DNA from: Zhouia amylolytica
GTDB taxonomy: Bacteria; Bacteroidota; Bacteroidia; Flavobacteriales; Flavobacteriaceae
Assembly: GCF_900116365.1 (NCBI RefSeq)
Contig: NZ_FPAG01000001.1
Location: 124,001 to 188,000, forward strand
Direction: 5' to 3'
Length of the DNA stretch: 64,000 nucleotides
Shown: one piece after another, positions 27,222 through 36,074 of the stretch
How the letters are laid out: each line of letters starts with the position of its first letter
Position numbering within the stretch: position 1 is the stretch's first letter
Program-made: the position numbers and the translations under genes
Notes under the pieces: generated by a model
Seen by the model: only the letters and a program-made list of their open reading frames with translations
Told to the model about the DNA's origin: nothing
Database searches by the model: none

Positions 27222-27241
27222 GTTATTAATAACCTTAAGAA
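27222..27241. repeat. Palindrome in the leader of the regulator-kinase operon
   Basis: A perfect 12-bp palindrome GTTATTAATAAC (27222-27233) sits between two copies of CTTAAGAA (27211-27218 and 27234-27241). Since CTTAAG is itself palindromic, the leader RNA can fold into a hairpin between the -7 box (27268-27275) and the start codon at 27185. Function unknown. Confidence 0.4.
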
Positions 27242-27267
27242 TTTTGTTTCTTTTTAAAATTTACGCT

Positions 27268-27275
27268 CAAAAGTA
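27268..27275 (-). promoter_or_regulatory. Putative -7 box for the response regulator operon
   Basis: Minus-strand TACTTTTG, giving a leader of about 75 nt. Confidence 0.45.
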
Positions 27276-27322
27276 AAGATAATATTAATTAATAAAAGGA
27301 GTTAACATTCATTTAATACGCG

Positions 27323-27399
27323 TAACACAAAGCTAACAATGTAATTACAGAACATTAACCTGTGAATAACGTCACCTTTACAGTGCCCCTGTTTCTTTG
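27323..27399 (+). promoter_or_regulatory. Six-copy 11-bp-spaced TWAC array (PhoB-type operator) plus -7 box
   Basis: Pentamers TAACA, TAACA, TTACA, TAACC, TAACG and TTACA start at 27323, 27334, 27345, 27356, 27367 and 27378, that is, exactly every 11 bp. The last ends 9 bp before TTTCTTTG (27392-27399), a -7-like element, and the receptor ATG is at 27422. In enterobacteria PhoB boxes are direct repeats with 11-bp periodicity ending about 10 bp before the -10 element; the geometry here is the same with a different core. The gene for a PhoB-like regulator is the divergent neighbour. Sequence observation is direct; binding is inferred. Confidence 0.75.
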
Positions 27400-27421
27400 C
27401 GCCAGAATTTAAAGTGACGTG

Positions 27422-30196
27422 ATGAGACAATTATTAGTATTATTATTTTTAGCGGTTACCACCCTAACAATGGCACAAAACAATGCAGGTTCAGTGGTAG
27501 GTAAAATTACGGATAAGGAATTAAACAACGATCCCTTACCCTTTGCAAATGTACAAGTAAATGGTACAACAAAAGGAACAACCACCGACATGGACGGTTT
27601 GTTCGAAATCGGGAGCATTCCTCCGGGAACCTATTCAGTAACCATTAGTTTTGTTGGTTATGAGACTGTTACCATCCCTAATGTTAAAATAGAAGGAGGG
27701 AAAGTAACAGAGATTAACACTGGATTAGGTGCAGGTAGTGTAAGCCTGGACGAGGTAGTTGTTACTACTACGGTAAGAAGAGAATCTGAAACAGCTTTGC
27801 TATTAGATCAGAAAAAAGCTATCGAAATTAAGCAAAGTATCGGTGCGGAAGAACTTGCTCGTAAAGGTGTTAGTGATGTTGCCACAGCGGTAACAAAAAC
27901 AACTGGTATTTCTAAACAAGAAGGTTCAGGAAGCATTTATGTTCGTGGTCTTGGAGACAGATACAACTCCACTACCATGAATGGACTACCATTACCATCA
28001 AACAATCCTTCCAGAAAAAACATCAACTTAGATATTTTCTCTACCGACATCGTTGAATATATCGGGATTTCAAAGACCTTCAATCATAAAAACTACGGAG
28101 ATTTTGCAGGAGCAAATATCGACATCATCTCTAAAAACTATAAAGGAGATGGCTTTTTTGAATTTGGAGTAGGTATTGGAGGAAACACCAGTGCTATGGA
28201 AAGAGACAAATTCTATTTACAGGATGGTCCTAACAAAACTGGTTTTTACAACAAAGATTACCCAAACAATCCTTTAACGTCTTATAACTTTGATACAAGT
28301 TGGGATAGAAACACCAGTACTCCTGTCGAAAATTCATTCTCTCTAACAGGCGGTGATTCATATACCTTAGGCGAAGAAAGCAGATTAAGCTTTTTTGCAT
28401 CGGCTAGTTTCGACAACAATTACAACTTTAAAGAGGGAGTTGCAAGAGGGGCTGTTAATACTCAAGGTGTTCCGAGAAAGGATCTTGATTATGAGGCATA
28501 TGAATACAAAACGAACTCTACCTTGTTAGGTAACGTATTTTACAGAATTAACAACAACAACTCTCTTAAGTTCAACTCTTTGTTTATTAATTCAACAGGA
28601 CAAAGTCATGATGAATACACAGGGGTTATAGACATTTTTGACAACGCTCCAAATGGAGGAGGTTACGTAAGAAGATCTACTTTTGACAGAACGTCTTTAT
28701 TTGTAAACCAATTACTCGGTGATCACAAACTAAATGAACGTTTTGACCTAAACTGGGGTGTTTCTTATAACATTATGAAAAATGTTATTCCAGACAGAAT
28801 GCAAAACACCTTAGTTCCGATCGATAATGATAATTTCGATGCAGGACTTACCGTTTCTGATTTAGCAACATCAGACAACCACAGATTTTATCAGGATCTT
28901 AAAGAGGATGAGTTAGCGGCTAATATTGAAACCTCTTATAAGTTTCATAAAAATAATGACGGTGAATATAAAGGTAAACTATCTGTAGGTTATAGTGGGC
29001 GTTTTAAAAACATTGGATTTGAAGCAACTCAATTCAACTTCCGAATCAACAGAAACATTCAACAACCACAGGTATTCACAGATAACCTTGATGCTTATTT
29101 TAACCAACAAAGCATCGATGCCGGATATTTTGACATTGTAACCTTTAGAGGTAGTGCGGGCATTCCTGGAGTTTTAGACCCACAAACCTATGACGGTGTG
29201 CAGTTTATCAATGCAGGGTATGGAGCAGTTGAGTACAACTTCTCTCCTAAATTTACCGCTGTATTTGGACTTCGTGGAGAATATATTTTCCAGGAGATTG
29301 AATGGGAAACATCATTAGATCCGGAAGGTGATGATAGTGACTTTGACAGAATAGAAATTTTACCAAGTACTTCTTTGAAGTATAGTCTTAACGAAAAGCA
29401 AAACCTAAGATTTGCTGCCAGTAAAACATATACATTGCCTCAATTTAAAGAAAGAGCCCCTTTCCAATATGAAGAGGTAACCCAGGTGACTTTTGGTAAC
29501 CCTGACCTGTATCCATCAACGGATTACAATGCAGACATCAAATGGGAAGCATTTCCAAATAATGACGAACTGATATCTGTTACTGGTTTTGGTAAGTATA
29601 TCCAGAATCCGATTAATGAAGTAACTGTAGCATCAGCAACAAATGATGTGTCATATGTTAATACCGGGGAGTCTGCTATTGCCTTTGGTGGAGAATTAGA
29701 GATCCGAAAGAACATTATCAAATTCTCAGATGAGAATTTAAACAATAAGCTTTCATTCGGTTTCAATGCATCTTACATGTACACCAATCAGGATTTTGAT
29801 GAACAAAAGGTAATTGACGAAACTAATCTTAGCGTTGGATTTTCAGATGAAGAAGGGAAACTAACCGGAGCTTCTGATCTTTTACTTAATGGAGACATTA
29901 GCTATTTAAAAGATTTTTCAGAGGATAAGAACATTCTTGCTACACTTTCTTATAATTATTTTTCTGACAGACTTTATGCTATCGGGACAAATAACAGAGG
30001 GAACCTTGTAGATAAGGCTGTTGGAACATTAGATTTCATTGTTAAATCGCAATTAAACAAGAATATTGGCATTGGTTTCAAGGCACGCAACCTGTTAAAT
30101 CCTACCGTAGAACGTATTCAGGAAACTCAGGATGTTACTGTATTATCATACAAGAAGGGTATTGATCTAAATCTTTCTTTAACCTATAAATTTTAA
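27422..30196 (+). CDS. TonB-dependent outer-membrane receptor under PhoB-like control
   Basis: A 924-residue receptor starting at the ATG at 27422 (a GTG lies directly before it). Signal peptide ends near MAQ; a carboxypeptidase-regulatory-like domain covers about 25-105; the plug has a GISKQEGSGSIYVRGLGDRY stretch; then a barrel ending YKF. No SusD follows. Instead a surface beta-helix lipoprotein is the next gene, so it is not a classical SusCD pair. From the operator array and neighbouring two-component genes it likely takes up a phosphorus compound when phosphate is scarce. Confidence 0.9.
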   Translation: MRQLLVLLFLAVTTLTMAQNNAGSVVGKITDKELNNDPLPFANVQVNGTTKGTTTDMDGLFEIGSIPPGTYSVTISFVGYETVTIPNVKIEGGKVTEINTGLGAGSVSLDEVVVTTTVRRESETALLLDQKKAIEIKQSIGAEELARKGVSDVATAVTKTTGISKQEGSGSIYVRGLGDRYNSTTMNGLPLPSNNPSRKNINLDIFSTDIVEYIGISKTFNHKNYGDFAGANIDIISKNYKGDGFFEFGVGIGGNTSAMERDKFYLQDGPNKTGFYNKDYPNNPLTSYNFDTSWDRNTSTPVENSFSLTGGDSYTLGEESRLSFFASASFDNNYNFKEGVARGAVNTQGVPRKDLDYEAYEYKTNSTLLGNVFYRINNNNSLKFNSLFINSTGQSHDEYTGVIDIFDNAPNGGGYVRRSTFDRTSLFVNQLLGDHKLNERFDLNWGVSYNIMKNVIPDRMQNTLVPIDNDNFDAGLTVSDLATSDNHRFYQDLKEDELAANIETSYKFHKNNDGEYKGKLSVGYSGRFKNIGFEATQFNFRINRNIQQPQVFTDNLDAYFNQQSIDAGYFDIVTFRGSAGIPGVLDPQTYDGVQFINAGYGAVEYNFSPKFTAVFGLRGEYIFQEIEWETSLDPEGDDSDFDRIEILPSTSLKYSLNEKQNLRFAASKTYTLPQFKERAPFQYEEVTQVTFGNPDLYPSTDYNADIKWEAFPNNDELISVTGFGKYIQNPINEVTVASATNDVSYVNTGESAIAFGGELEIRKNIIKFSDENLNNKLSFGFNASYMYTNQDFDEQKVIDETNLSVGFSDEEGKLTGASDLLLNGDISYLKDFSEDKNILATLSYNYFSDRLYAIGTNNRGNLVDKAVGTLDFIVKSQLNKNIGIGFKARNLLNPTVERIQETQDVTVLSYKKGIDLNLSLTYKF

Positions 30197-30212
30197 TTAC
30201 AGTTAGTTAACA
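30197..30212 (+). promoter_or_regulatory. Weak two-copy repeat of the same box type
   Basis: TTACA (30197-30201) and TAACA (30208-30212) are 11 bp apart, directly after the receptor stop; a third TAACA at 30222 is out of phase. A TTCATTTG element at 30286-30293 might be the -7 box of the next gene but is too far away for a normal PhoB arrangement. Confidence 0.25.
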
Positions 30213-30330
30213 TTAAGGTATTAACACGGCTGTTTAATTAATACTAAGATAATAGTTGCATAAGCACTAAGTAAAGTAAATACAATTCATTTGCACTTAT
30301 AAAATACAACTAAATTAAATTAAGAAAAAC

Positions 30331-31464
30331 ATGAAAAAATTAGTTCTATCATTAATGGCTTTTTCAGCCTTATTCTTCACATCATGTAGTACTTCTGATG
30401 ATGATAACACTGGAGGAGAAAATGTTGTAATTAATCCAGGTGATTTTAAAGGTGAATTAAAAGACGGTGAATCTTTAACTTTAAATCCAAGTGAAACTTA
30501 TAACCTGACAGGTGCATTCATCGTAAGAGGTGGTGCGACTTTAACCATTCCTGCAGGAACAACCATCGAAGCATCGGGAGGTACAAGCTCTTATATTGCA
30601 GTTGCACAAGATGGACAGATATTTATTAATGGTACTGCAAACGATCCTGTTGTAATGACTTCTGCTGCTGCTAGCCCAGCTGCTGGAGACTGGGGTGGTT
30701 TAGTAATCTGTGGTAGAGCAAACACTAACAAAGGTGGTTCTACTGGACAAACTGCTACTGCTGAAGTATCTGATTTAACATATGGTGGTACTGTTGATAA
30801 TGACAACTCTGGTATTATTAAGTATTTAAGAATTGAATATACCGGAGCTACATTTAACGGTGAAAAAGAATTTAACGGTCTTTCATTATTCGGTGTTGGT
30901 TCTGGAACTACAATTGAATACGTACAATCATTCGAAGGTGGAGATGACGGTATTGAATTCTTTGGAGGTTCTGTTAACGGAAGATACCTAGTATCTACTA
31001 ACAGTGGTGATGATTCTATTGACTTCGCCGACGGATGGAGTGGAACAGGAGAGTACTGGTATATCTCAGGAGGAGCTAAAGCTGGTATCGAAGGTTCTAA
31101 CAACGGAGATGACGCTGCTGCTACACCAACTACTACTGCAACTCTTAAAAACATTACAGTTGTAGGGCCTGGATCTGAAGGTGGTATCTATGTTAAAGAA
31201 GGTGGTGGAATCTGGACTGTAGAAAACTTCTACATCTCTGATTTCGAAACTGGAATACACGTAAAAGGTGCAGCTGACGATGCCGTAGCTAACGGACATA
31301 TTGATAATGACGAAATAAGTTTTACTAACGTTATTTTTAACAATGTAACTACTGAAACTTCTTATCAAGGTGCCAATACTGACTTTTACACTGTAGGTAC
31401 TGGTATGGGTGCTGGTAACGGTGCTGACGTTCCTAACTGGGCTAACGGATGGACAAGATTCTAA
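30331..31464 (+). CDS. Surface lipoprotein with parallel beta-helix
   Basis: A 377-residue lipoprotein with lipobox FFTSC (Cys19), followed by STSDDDNTGG, an acidic surface-export signal. The body has right-handed beta-helix character: repeated short G/N-rich strands such as ATLTIPAGTTIEASGG, QIFINGTANDPVVMTS and GIEFFGGSVNGRYL. Codon use leans heavily on GCT, GGT and AAC, as in strongly expressed genes. It follows the PhoB-linked TonB receptor and ends in a strong terminator. Probably a surface partner of that receptor; no catalytic residues recognised. Confidence 0.75.
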   Translation: MKKLVLSLMAFSALFFTSCSTSDDDNTGGENVVINPGDFKGELKDGESLTLNPSETYNLTGAFIVRGGATLTIPAGTTIEASGGTSSYIAVAQDGQIFINGTANDPVVMTSAAASPAAGDWGGLVICGRANTNKGGSTGQTATAEVSDLTYGGTVDNDNSGIIKYLRIEYTGATFNGEKEFNGLSLFGVGSGTTIEYVQSFEGGDDGIEFFGGSVNGRYLVSTNSGDDSIDFADGWSGTGEYWYISGGAKAGIEGSNNGDDAAATPTTTATLKNITVVGPGSEGGIYVKEGGGIWTVENFYISDFETGIHVKGAADDAVANGHIDNDEISFTNVIFNNVTTETSYQGANTDFYTVGTGMGAGNGADVPNWANGWTRF

Positions 31465-31485
31465 GACGACCTTAATTTTAATATA

Positions 31486-31513
31486 AAAAAACCCGGCTAA
31501 TGCCGGGTTTTTT
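31486..31513 (+). terminator. Intrinsic terminator after the beta-helix lipoprotein gene
   Basis: GC-rich stem CCCGGC/GCCGGG (31492-31497 with 31502-31507), TAAT loop, A tract before and T tract after. Confidence 0.9.
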
Positions 31514-31700
31514 GTTTTTAAATATTTTTTAAAATCTACTTAGGGTTTTCAACCGTAAATACATTCATATCATTCTTAAAATCTACAACAAACTACACAA
31601 AATTGAACTTTATTATTTATTTAACTGTTCATTTCATCGAGTTTTTTAACGAACAGTATATTATTTTATTATATTAGTATGCCCCAAAATTTAATCGCGT

Positions 31701-32108
31701 ATGAAAAAACTTTACACCTTAATCATTTTTTGCATGTTTTCATTCATAAGCTACAGTCTCAATGTAGTTTATATTGAAAATGATGTTACTTATGCTCCAG
31801 GTCATTATTACGACGACATCTACACTTTTATTGAAATCCCTGAAATACTTAAAACCAATTCAGGCTATACCAATGAAATAGATGGCTTTAAACTTTATCC
31901 TAACCCCGTTAAAAATGGAAAAGTTTATATCTCTTCTAAAAAGGACCTTCCAAAGTATATCACCATATATGACGTATTGGGAAAAGTTGTGATGAAAGAA
32001 AAACTAACCTCAAAAACGCTTAGTGTAAATGAACTCAACAAGGGTGTTTACATACTGAAAGCTGTCGAAGAGGATAGAGCAACGACAAGAAAGCTGGTAA
32101 TCGAATAA
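31701..32108 (+). CDS. Small secreted protein consisting mainly of a T9SS sorting domain
   Basis: A 135-residue protein: signal peptide at about 1-19, a linker of about 40 residues with tyrosines and acidic residues (HYYDDIYTF), then a type A T9SS C-terminal domain at 62-135 (FKLYPNPV, YDVLGK, LNKGVYILK, KLVIE). After sorting, the mature secreted part would be only about 40 residues. No function recognised. Upstream, 31624-31630 and 31651-31657 form a 7-bp inverted repeat (ACTGTTC/GAACAGT). Confidence 0.8.
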   Translation: MKKLYTLIIFCMFSFISYSLNVVYIENDVTYAPGHYYDDIYTFIEIPEILKTNSGYTNEIDGFKLYPNPVKNGKVYISSKKDLPKYITIYDVLGKVVMKEKLTSKTLSVNELNKGVYILKAVEEDRATTRKLVIE

Positions 32109-32187
32109 AACTCAAACCTCAGACACATCTAAAAGGAATAGTTATTTTGATAAAAATTTACTGATATTTGCCATGTAAATTATTCAC

Positions 32188-33165
32188 ATGGTAAGCAATG
32201 CTATTTTTAACATACAAACAGCAAAAGATTTTGAAAACGTCGCCCTTGATGTTTTTAAATTTCAATACCTGAATAATAGCGTATACCAACGTTTTTGTGA
32301 TTACCTGAACACCAAGCCCGAAAAGGTTGAAAATCTTGAAGATATTCCCTTTCTACCTATCCAATTCTTTAAATCTCAAAAGGTAACCACCGACCTTCAA
32401 CATACAGACATTATCTTTAGTAGCAGTGGAACAACCGGAACTGTCACCAGCAAGCATTTTGTCAAAGACCTTTCAATTTATGAAAAAAGCTATCGGAAAG
32501 CCTTTCAACACTTTTACGGCAACATTGAGGATTATGCTGTATTAGCCCTGTTACCTGCCTATTTAGAGCGCAAAGGATCATCCCTGATACACATGGCTAA
32601 CGACTTCATTAAACGCTCAAATAATGAACATAGTGGCTTTTATTTAAACGATCTGAAGCATCTTAAAGAAAAACTCGATCTACTGGAATCAAGAAATCAA
32701 AAAACACTGCTTTTGGGGGTATCATTCGCACTTCTCGATCTTGTAGAAACCTATTCATTACATCTAAAGAATACTATTGTAATGGAGACGGGAGGGATGA
32801 AAGGACGACGAAAAGAAATCATAAGAGCGGAGTTACATCAAATTCTATCAAATGGTTTAGGGGTTCAAAAAATCCATTCAGAATATGGCATGACGGAATT
32901 ATTATCTCAGGGATACTCTAAAGGGGATGGTATTTTTGAATGTCCGCCCTGGATGAAAATCATTACCAGGGATACGGACGACCCGCTGAGCCTTCAAAAA
33001 CCTGGTAAAACAGGCGGCATCAATGTCATTGATCTGGCCAATATTAATTCATGTTCTTTTATTGCCACGCAGGATTTGGGAAAAGTATTTTCAGATGGTA
33101 GTTTTGAAATAATTGGAAGGTTTGACAACTCGGATATAAGAGGTTGTAATCTCATGGCCCTTTAA
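32188..33165 (+). CDS. Acyl-protein synthetase/acyltransferase-like enzyme (LuxE/PaaK family)
   Basis: A 325-residue adenylate-forming-enzyme relative. The AMP-binding-like loop SSSGTTG is at 78-84, EYGMTELLSQ is the later acyl-adenylate motif, and DLANINSCSFIATQDLGK resembles the LuxE/PaaK C-terminal part. It lacks the second half of a full acyl-CoA ligase, as is usual for LuxE-like proteins. It probably activates an acyl group, possibly for lipid or surface polymer modification; the true substrate is unknown. Confidence 0.78.
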   Translation: MVSNAIFNIQTAKDFENVALDVFKFQYLNNSVYQRFCDYLNTKPEKVENLEDIPFLPIQFFKSQKVTTDLQHTDIIFSSSGTTGTVTSKHFVKDLSIYEKSYRKAFQHFYGNIEDYAVLALLPAYLERKGSSLIHMANDFIKRSNNEHSGFYLNDLKHLKEKLDLLESRNQKTLLLGVSFALLDLVETYSLHLKNTIVMETGGMKGRRKEIIRAELHQILSNGLGVQKIHSEYGMTELLSQGYSKGDGIFECPPWMKIITRDTDDPLSLQKPGKTGGINVIDLANINSCSFIATQDLGKVFSDGSFEIIGRFDNSDIRGCNLMAL

Positions 33166-33213
33166 TCGCTATACTAATCTACCCGCTGACCAGTCAGAAC
33201 CACCCATTTTCAA

Positions 33214-33240
33214 TAAAAAAAAGCCTGATTTTCATCAGGC
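33214..33240 (-). terminator. Intrinsic terminator of tyrS
   Basis: On the minus strand GCCTGAT pairs with ATCAGGC (33223-33229 with 33234-33240) followed by a run of T (33214-33222), starting 6 bp after the tyrS stop. Confidence 0.8.
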
Positions 33241-33246
33241 CTCTTA

Positions 33247-34542
33247 TTAGTTTACTACCAAAACAAAGTAATTCTTCTTACCTCGTTGCAGGAGCACAAA
33301 TTTGTTGTTAATAAGATCATCCGAAGTAATTCGATAATCTTCTTTCACTTTATTTTTATTTACTGAAATAGAATTTTGCTTCAATTCTCTTCTGGCATCA
33401 CCATTGGACTTTAAAAAACCTGTTTTTGCTGACAAAGCTCCAATCATATCCAGACCTTCCTGAATCTCTTCTTTTGAAACCTCAGCCTGAGGAACACCTT
33501 CAAAAATATCTAAAAATGTTTTTCCATCCAGCGTTTTTAAATCCTCAGAGGTTGATTTCCCGAACAAGATATCAGAAGCCTTAATAGCATTTTCAAGATT
33601 CTCTTCACCGTGAACCATTTTAGTAATTTCTTCAGCTAGTGTTTTCTGTAGCCCTCTCAAATGAGGAGCTTCCTGATGAGAAGCTACCAAGCTCTCAATC
33701 TCCTCTTTTGACAAGAAGGTAAATATCTTTATATACTTCTCTGCGTCATCATCACTTGTGTTTAACCAGTACTGGTAGAATTTATAAGGCGAAGTTCTTT
33801 CTGCATCAAGCCAAACGTTACCACCTTCTGTTTTACCAAATTTGGTTCCATCAGCTTTGGTTATCAGCGGACATGTAAGTGCAAAAGCCTTCCCTGATGC
33901 AATTCTTCTGATGAGTTCGGTACCCGTGGTTATATTCCCCCATTGATCACTACCGCCCATCTGCAGCGTACAATTGTTTTCATTGTACAAATGAAGAAAA
34001 TCATACCCTTGAACCAACTGATAGGTGAACTCTGTAAAGCTCATACCCTCGGCAGATTCTGAAGACAATCGTTTCTTTACAGAATCCTTTGCCATCATAT
34101 AGTTTACCGTAATATGCTTACCAACATCACGAATGAACTCAAGAAAAGAAAAGTTTTTCATCCAATCGTAATTATTAACCAACACAGCAGCATTTGGTTC
34201 AGCCGCATCAAACTCCAGGAATCTGGCCAACTGTCCTTTAATTGCATTTTGGTTATGTAGCAAATCATCTTCTGTCAAAAGATTACGTTCTTTTGATTTT
34301 CCTGAAGGATCTCCAATCATTCCTGTTGCTCCACCTATCAGGGCATATGGTTTATGACCACAAGCTTGAAAATGCTTAAGCATCATTACCCCTACAAGAT
34401 GCCCAATGTGCAAGGAGTCGGCTGTTGGATCTATTCCCACATAAGCAGCGCGCATTCCTTCTAACAAATGCTCCTCTGTACCTGGCATCACATCATGTAT
34501 CATGCCTCTCCATTGTAATTCCTCTATAAAGTTTTTGGCCAT
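33247..34542 (-). CDS. tyrS: Tyrosyl-tRNA synthetase
   Basis: A 431-residue class I synthetase. The HIGH motif is HIGH at 45-48, the second signature reads KFGKTEGG, and a C-terminal S4 RNA-binding domain ends the protein ([12 protein letters not shown]). ATG at 34542 (MAKNF) is correct: the in-frame TTG at 34575 lies within the -7 box at 34573-34580. Confidence 0.96.
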   Translation of the reverse strand: MAKNFIEELQWRGMIHDVMPGTEEHLLEGMRAAYVGIDPTADSLHIGHLVGVMMLKHFQACGHKPYALIGGATGMIGDPSGKSKERNLLTEDDLLHNQNAIKGQLARFLEFDAAEPNAAVLVNNYDWMKNFSFLEFIRDVGKHITVNYMMAKDSVKKRLSSESAEGMSFTEFTYQLVQGYDFLHLYNENNCTLQMGGSDQWGNITTGTELIRRIASGKAFALTCPLITKADGTKFGKTEGGNVWLDAERTSPYKFYQYWLNTSDDDAEKYIKIFTFLSKEEIESLVASHQEAPHLRGLQKTLAEEITKMVHGEENLENAIKASDILFGKSTSEDLKTLDGKTFLDIFEGVPQAEVSKEEIQEGLDMIGALSAKTGFLKSNGDARRELKQNSISVNKNKVKEDYRITSDDLINNKFVLLQRGKKNYFVLVVN

Positions 34543-34572
34543 TGTTTTTATAATTTTACGGTAAAACAGCTG

Positions 34573-34601
34573 CAAAGATAAAGAATCGAACGATTTAACA
34601 A
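34573..34601 (-). promoter_or_regulatory. Promoter of tyrS
   Basis: Minus-strand -7 box TATCTTTG (34573-34580) and -33 TTG (34599-34601) separated by 18 bp. The leader to the ATG is about 25 nt. Confidence 0.6.
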
Positions 34602-34682
34602 GAACGAAACCAAAAAAAGGAATCTTAAGATTTTCTTATATCTAAGCGCACTGAACGTTAAAAAAAGCATTAATTTCGCCTT

Positions 34683-35627
34683 ATGAATTTAGTTACCGGT
34701 GCTACAGGATTGGTTGGATCGTTTACGACTCTGGGCCTTCTAAAAAAGGGTGAAAAAGTACGCGCTCTTTATAGAAATAAGGATAAACAACTCCTTACCA
34801 AAAAAGTTTTCGAAATGCATAATGCCATTGATCTTTTTGATGCGATTGAATGGTACCAATCTGATATTACCGATATTCCACGTTTAACTAATGCCTTTAT
34901 TGGCATAGATCATGTTTATCACTGTGCTGCCCTTATAAGCTTCAACCCAGGTGACCGAAGGAAACTTAAAAAGAGTAATATTGAAGGCACTGCCAATATT
35001 GTAAACCTATCTATCGATCATCATATAAAAAAACTGTGTTATGTAAGCAGTATTGCCACGTTAGGAAAACCCATAAAGGAAACTGCTGTTACGGAGAAAA
35101 ATCACTGGAATCCTGAAGCTCCTAATAATGTGTATGCTGTGAGCAAATACCGGGCAGAAATGGAAGTATGGAGAGGTTCTCAGGAAAACTTAGATGTAAT
35201 AGTTGTTAATCCGGGGGTAATTCTGGGGCCTGAGCATTTTGAAAGTGGCAGTGGAGCATTCTACAAAATACTTCGTAAAGGTGTTTCTTTTTATCCCCAA
35301 GGCGGAACTGGTTTTATCGAGGTTGAAGATGTTGCTAAATACATGATCGCCTTAATGCATTCGAATATTAAAAATGAGCGCTATATATTAGTTTCTGAAA
35401 ATACTTCTTACAAAGAAGTTATCGATAGAATTGCTAACAAAACCAAAACAAAGCCACCTCATAAACCTCTTAAAAACTGGATCTTAAAGGTACTTTGGAG
35501 GTTAGATTGGCTTAAAGCTGTTTTTGGAGGTAAACGAAAACTAACTAAAAACACAGCACATTCTTTAAATTCAAGCACTTACTATTCGAGCGAAAAACTT
35601 AGAGAAACGCTTTCCAAAATAGGTTAA
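34683..35627 (+). CDS. NAD-dependent epimerase/dehydratase (extended SDR)
   Basis: A 314-residue extended short-chain dehydrogenase with GATGLVG (residues 6-12) for NAD(P) and the YAVSK catalytic Tyr/Lys pair. The C-terminus is basic. The substrate is not evident; it is not near a polysaccharide cluster. A TAATTTCG box at 34671-34678 just before the ATG hints at a nearly leaderless transcript. It converges on the DUF4296 gene with a 4-bp overlap. Confidence 0.85.
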   Translation: MNLVTGATGLVGSFTTLGLLKKGEKVRALYRNKDKQLLTKKVFEMHNAIDLFDAIEWYQSDITDIPRLTNAFIGIDHVYHCAALISFNPGDRRKLKKSNIEGTANIVNLSIDHHIKKLCYVSSIATLGKPIKETAVTEKNHWNPEAPNNVYAVSKYRAEMEVWRGSQENLDVIVVNPGVILGPEHFESGSGAFYKILRKGVSFYPQGGTGFIEVEDVAKYMIALMHSNIKNERYILVSENTSYKEVIDRIANKTKTKPPHKPLKNWILKVLWRLDWLKAVFGGKRKLTKNTAHSLNSSTYYSSEKLRETLSKIG

Positions 35628-36064
35628 TCCTCTTCAGAAAGTTCAGCTGGTGTTAAGCTATCATTCTTTTTAATAACTGGCGCATTTTTCTCCATCTCTA
35701 TGGTTCGTTTATTACGCATAAGACTATCGGCCAAAGCCTTTTCTTCTTTTAGGCGTTCTTCGACTCTCTGGAATATTCGAAGGTGGATATTGGGTTTTGA
35801 AGCATAATAAACACTACTCCTGGCCAATTGCAGGCTATCTATTTTATGCTTTTCATAAATAAACTCTTCAGGCTGGATCTCATTTTCTCTTAATACTTTC
35901 ACATTTGAAGAACGAGCAGCGTTTAAAACCGCTATATCATAAAAAATAGCAACCATTTCATCTTCCTCTATCAAGTTTTCTGGTTTTTCTACCACATTCG
36001 TCTCACAAGAAACAAGCAGTAAAACAGTACCAAAAACAATCAATATATTTTTTAGTATACTCAT
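35624..36064 (-). CDS. DUF4296 lipoprotein
   Basis: A 146-residue lipoprotein (lipobox LLLVSC, Cys20). After a short linker comes the DUF4296 region (EEDEMVAIFYDIAVLNAA), then a helical, charged tail. This family is restricted to Bacteroidota and has no known function. It lies 10 bp downstream of the dihydroorotase gene. Confidence 0.85.
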   Translation of the reverse strand: MSILKNILIVFGTVLLLVSCETNVVEKPENLIEEDEMVAIFYDIAVLNAARSSNVKVLRENEIQPEEFIYEKHKIDSLQLARSSVYYASKPNIHLRIFQRVEERLKEEKALADSLMRNKRTIEMEKNAPVIKKNDSLTPAELSEED

Positions 36065-36074
36065 TTACGCAGTA

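Noticed and set aside
27301-27307. A further TAACA at 27303 as a seventh Pho-type box
   Set aside because: It is 20 bp from the first box and so out of the 11-bp phase.
31066-31368. Minus-strand frames of 100-187 residues within the beta-helix lipoprotein gene
   Set aside because: They are shadows caused by the strong codon bias of the real gene on the plus strand.
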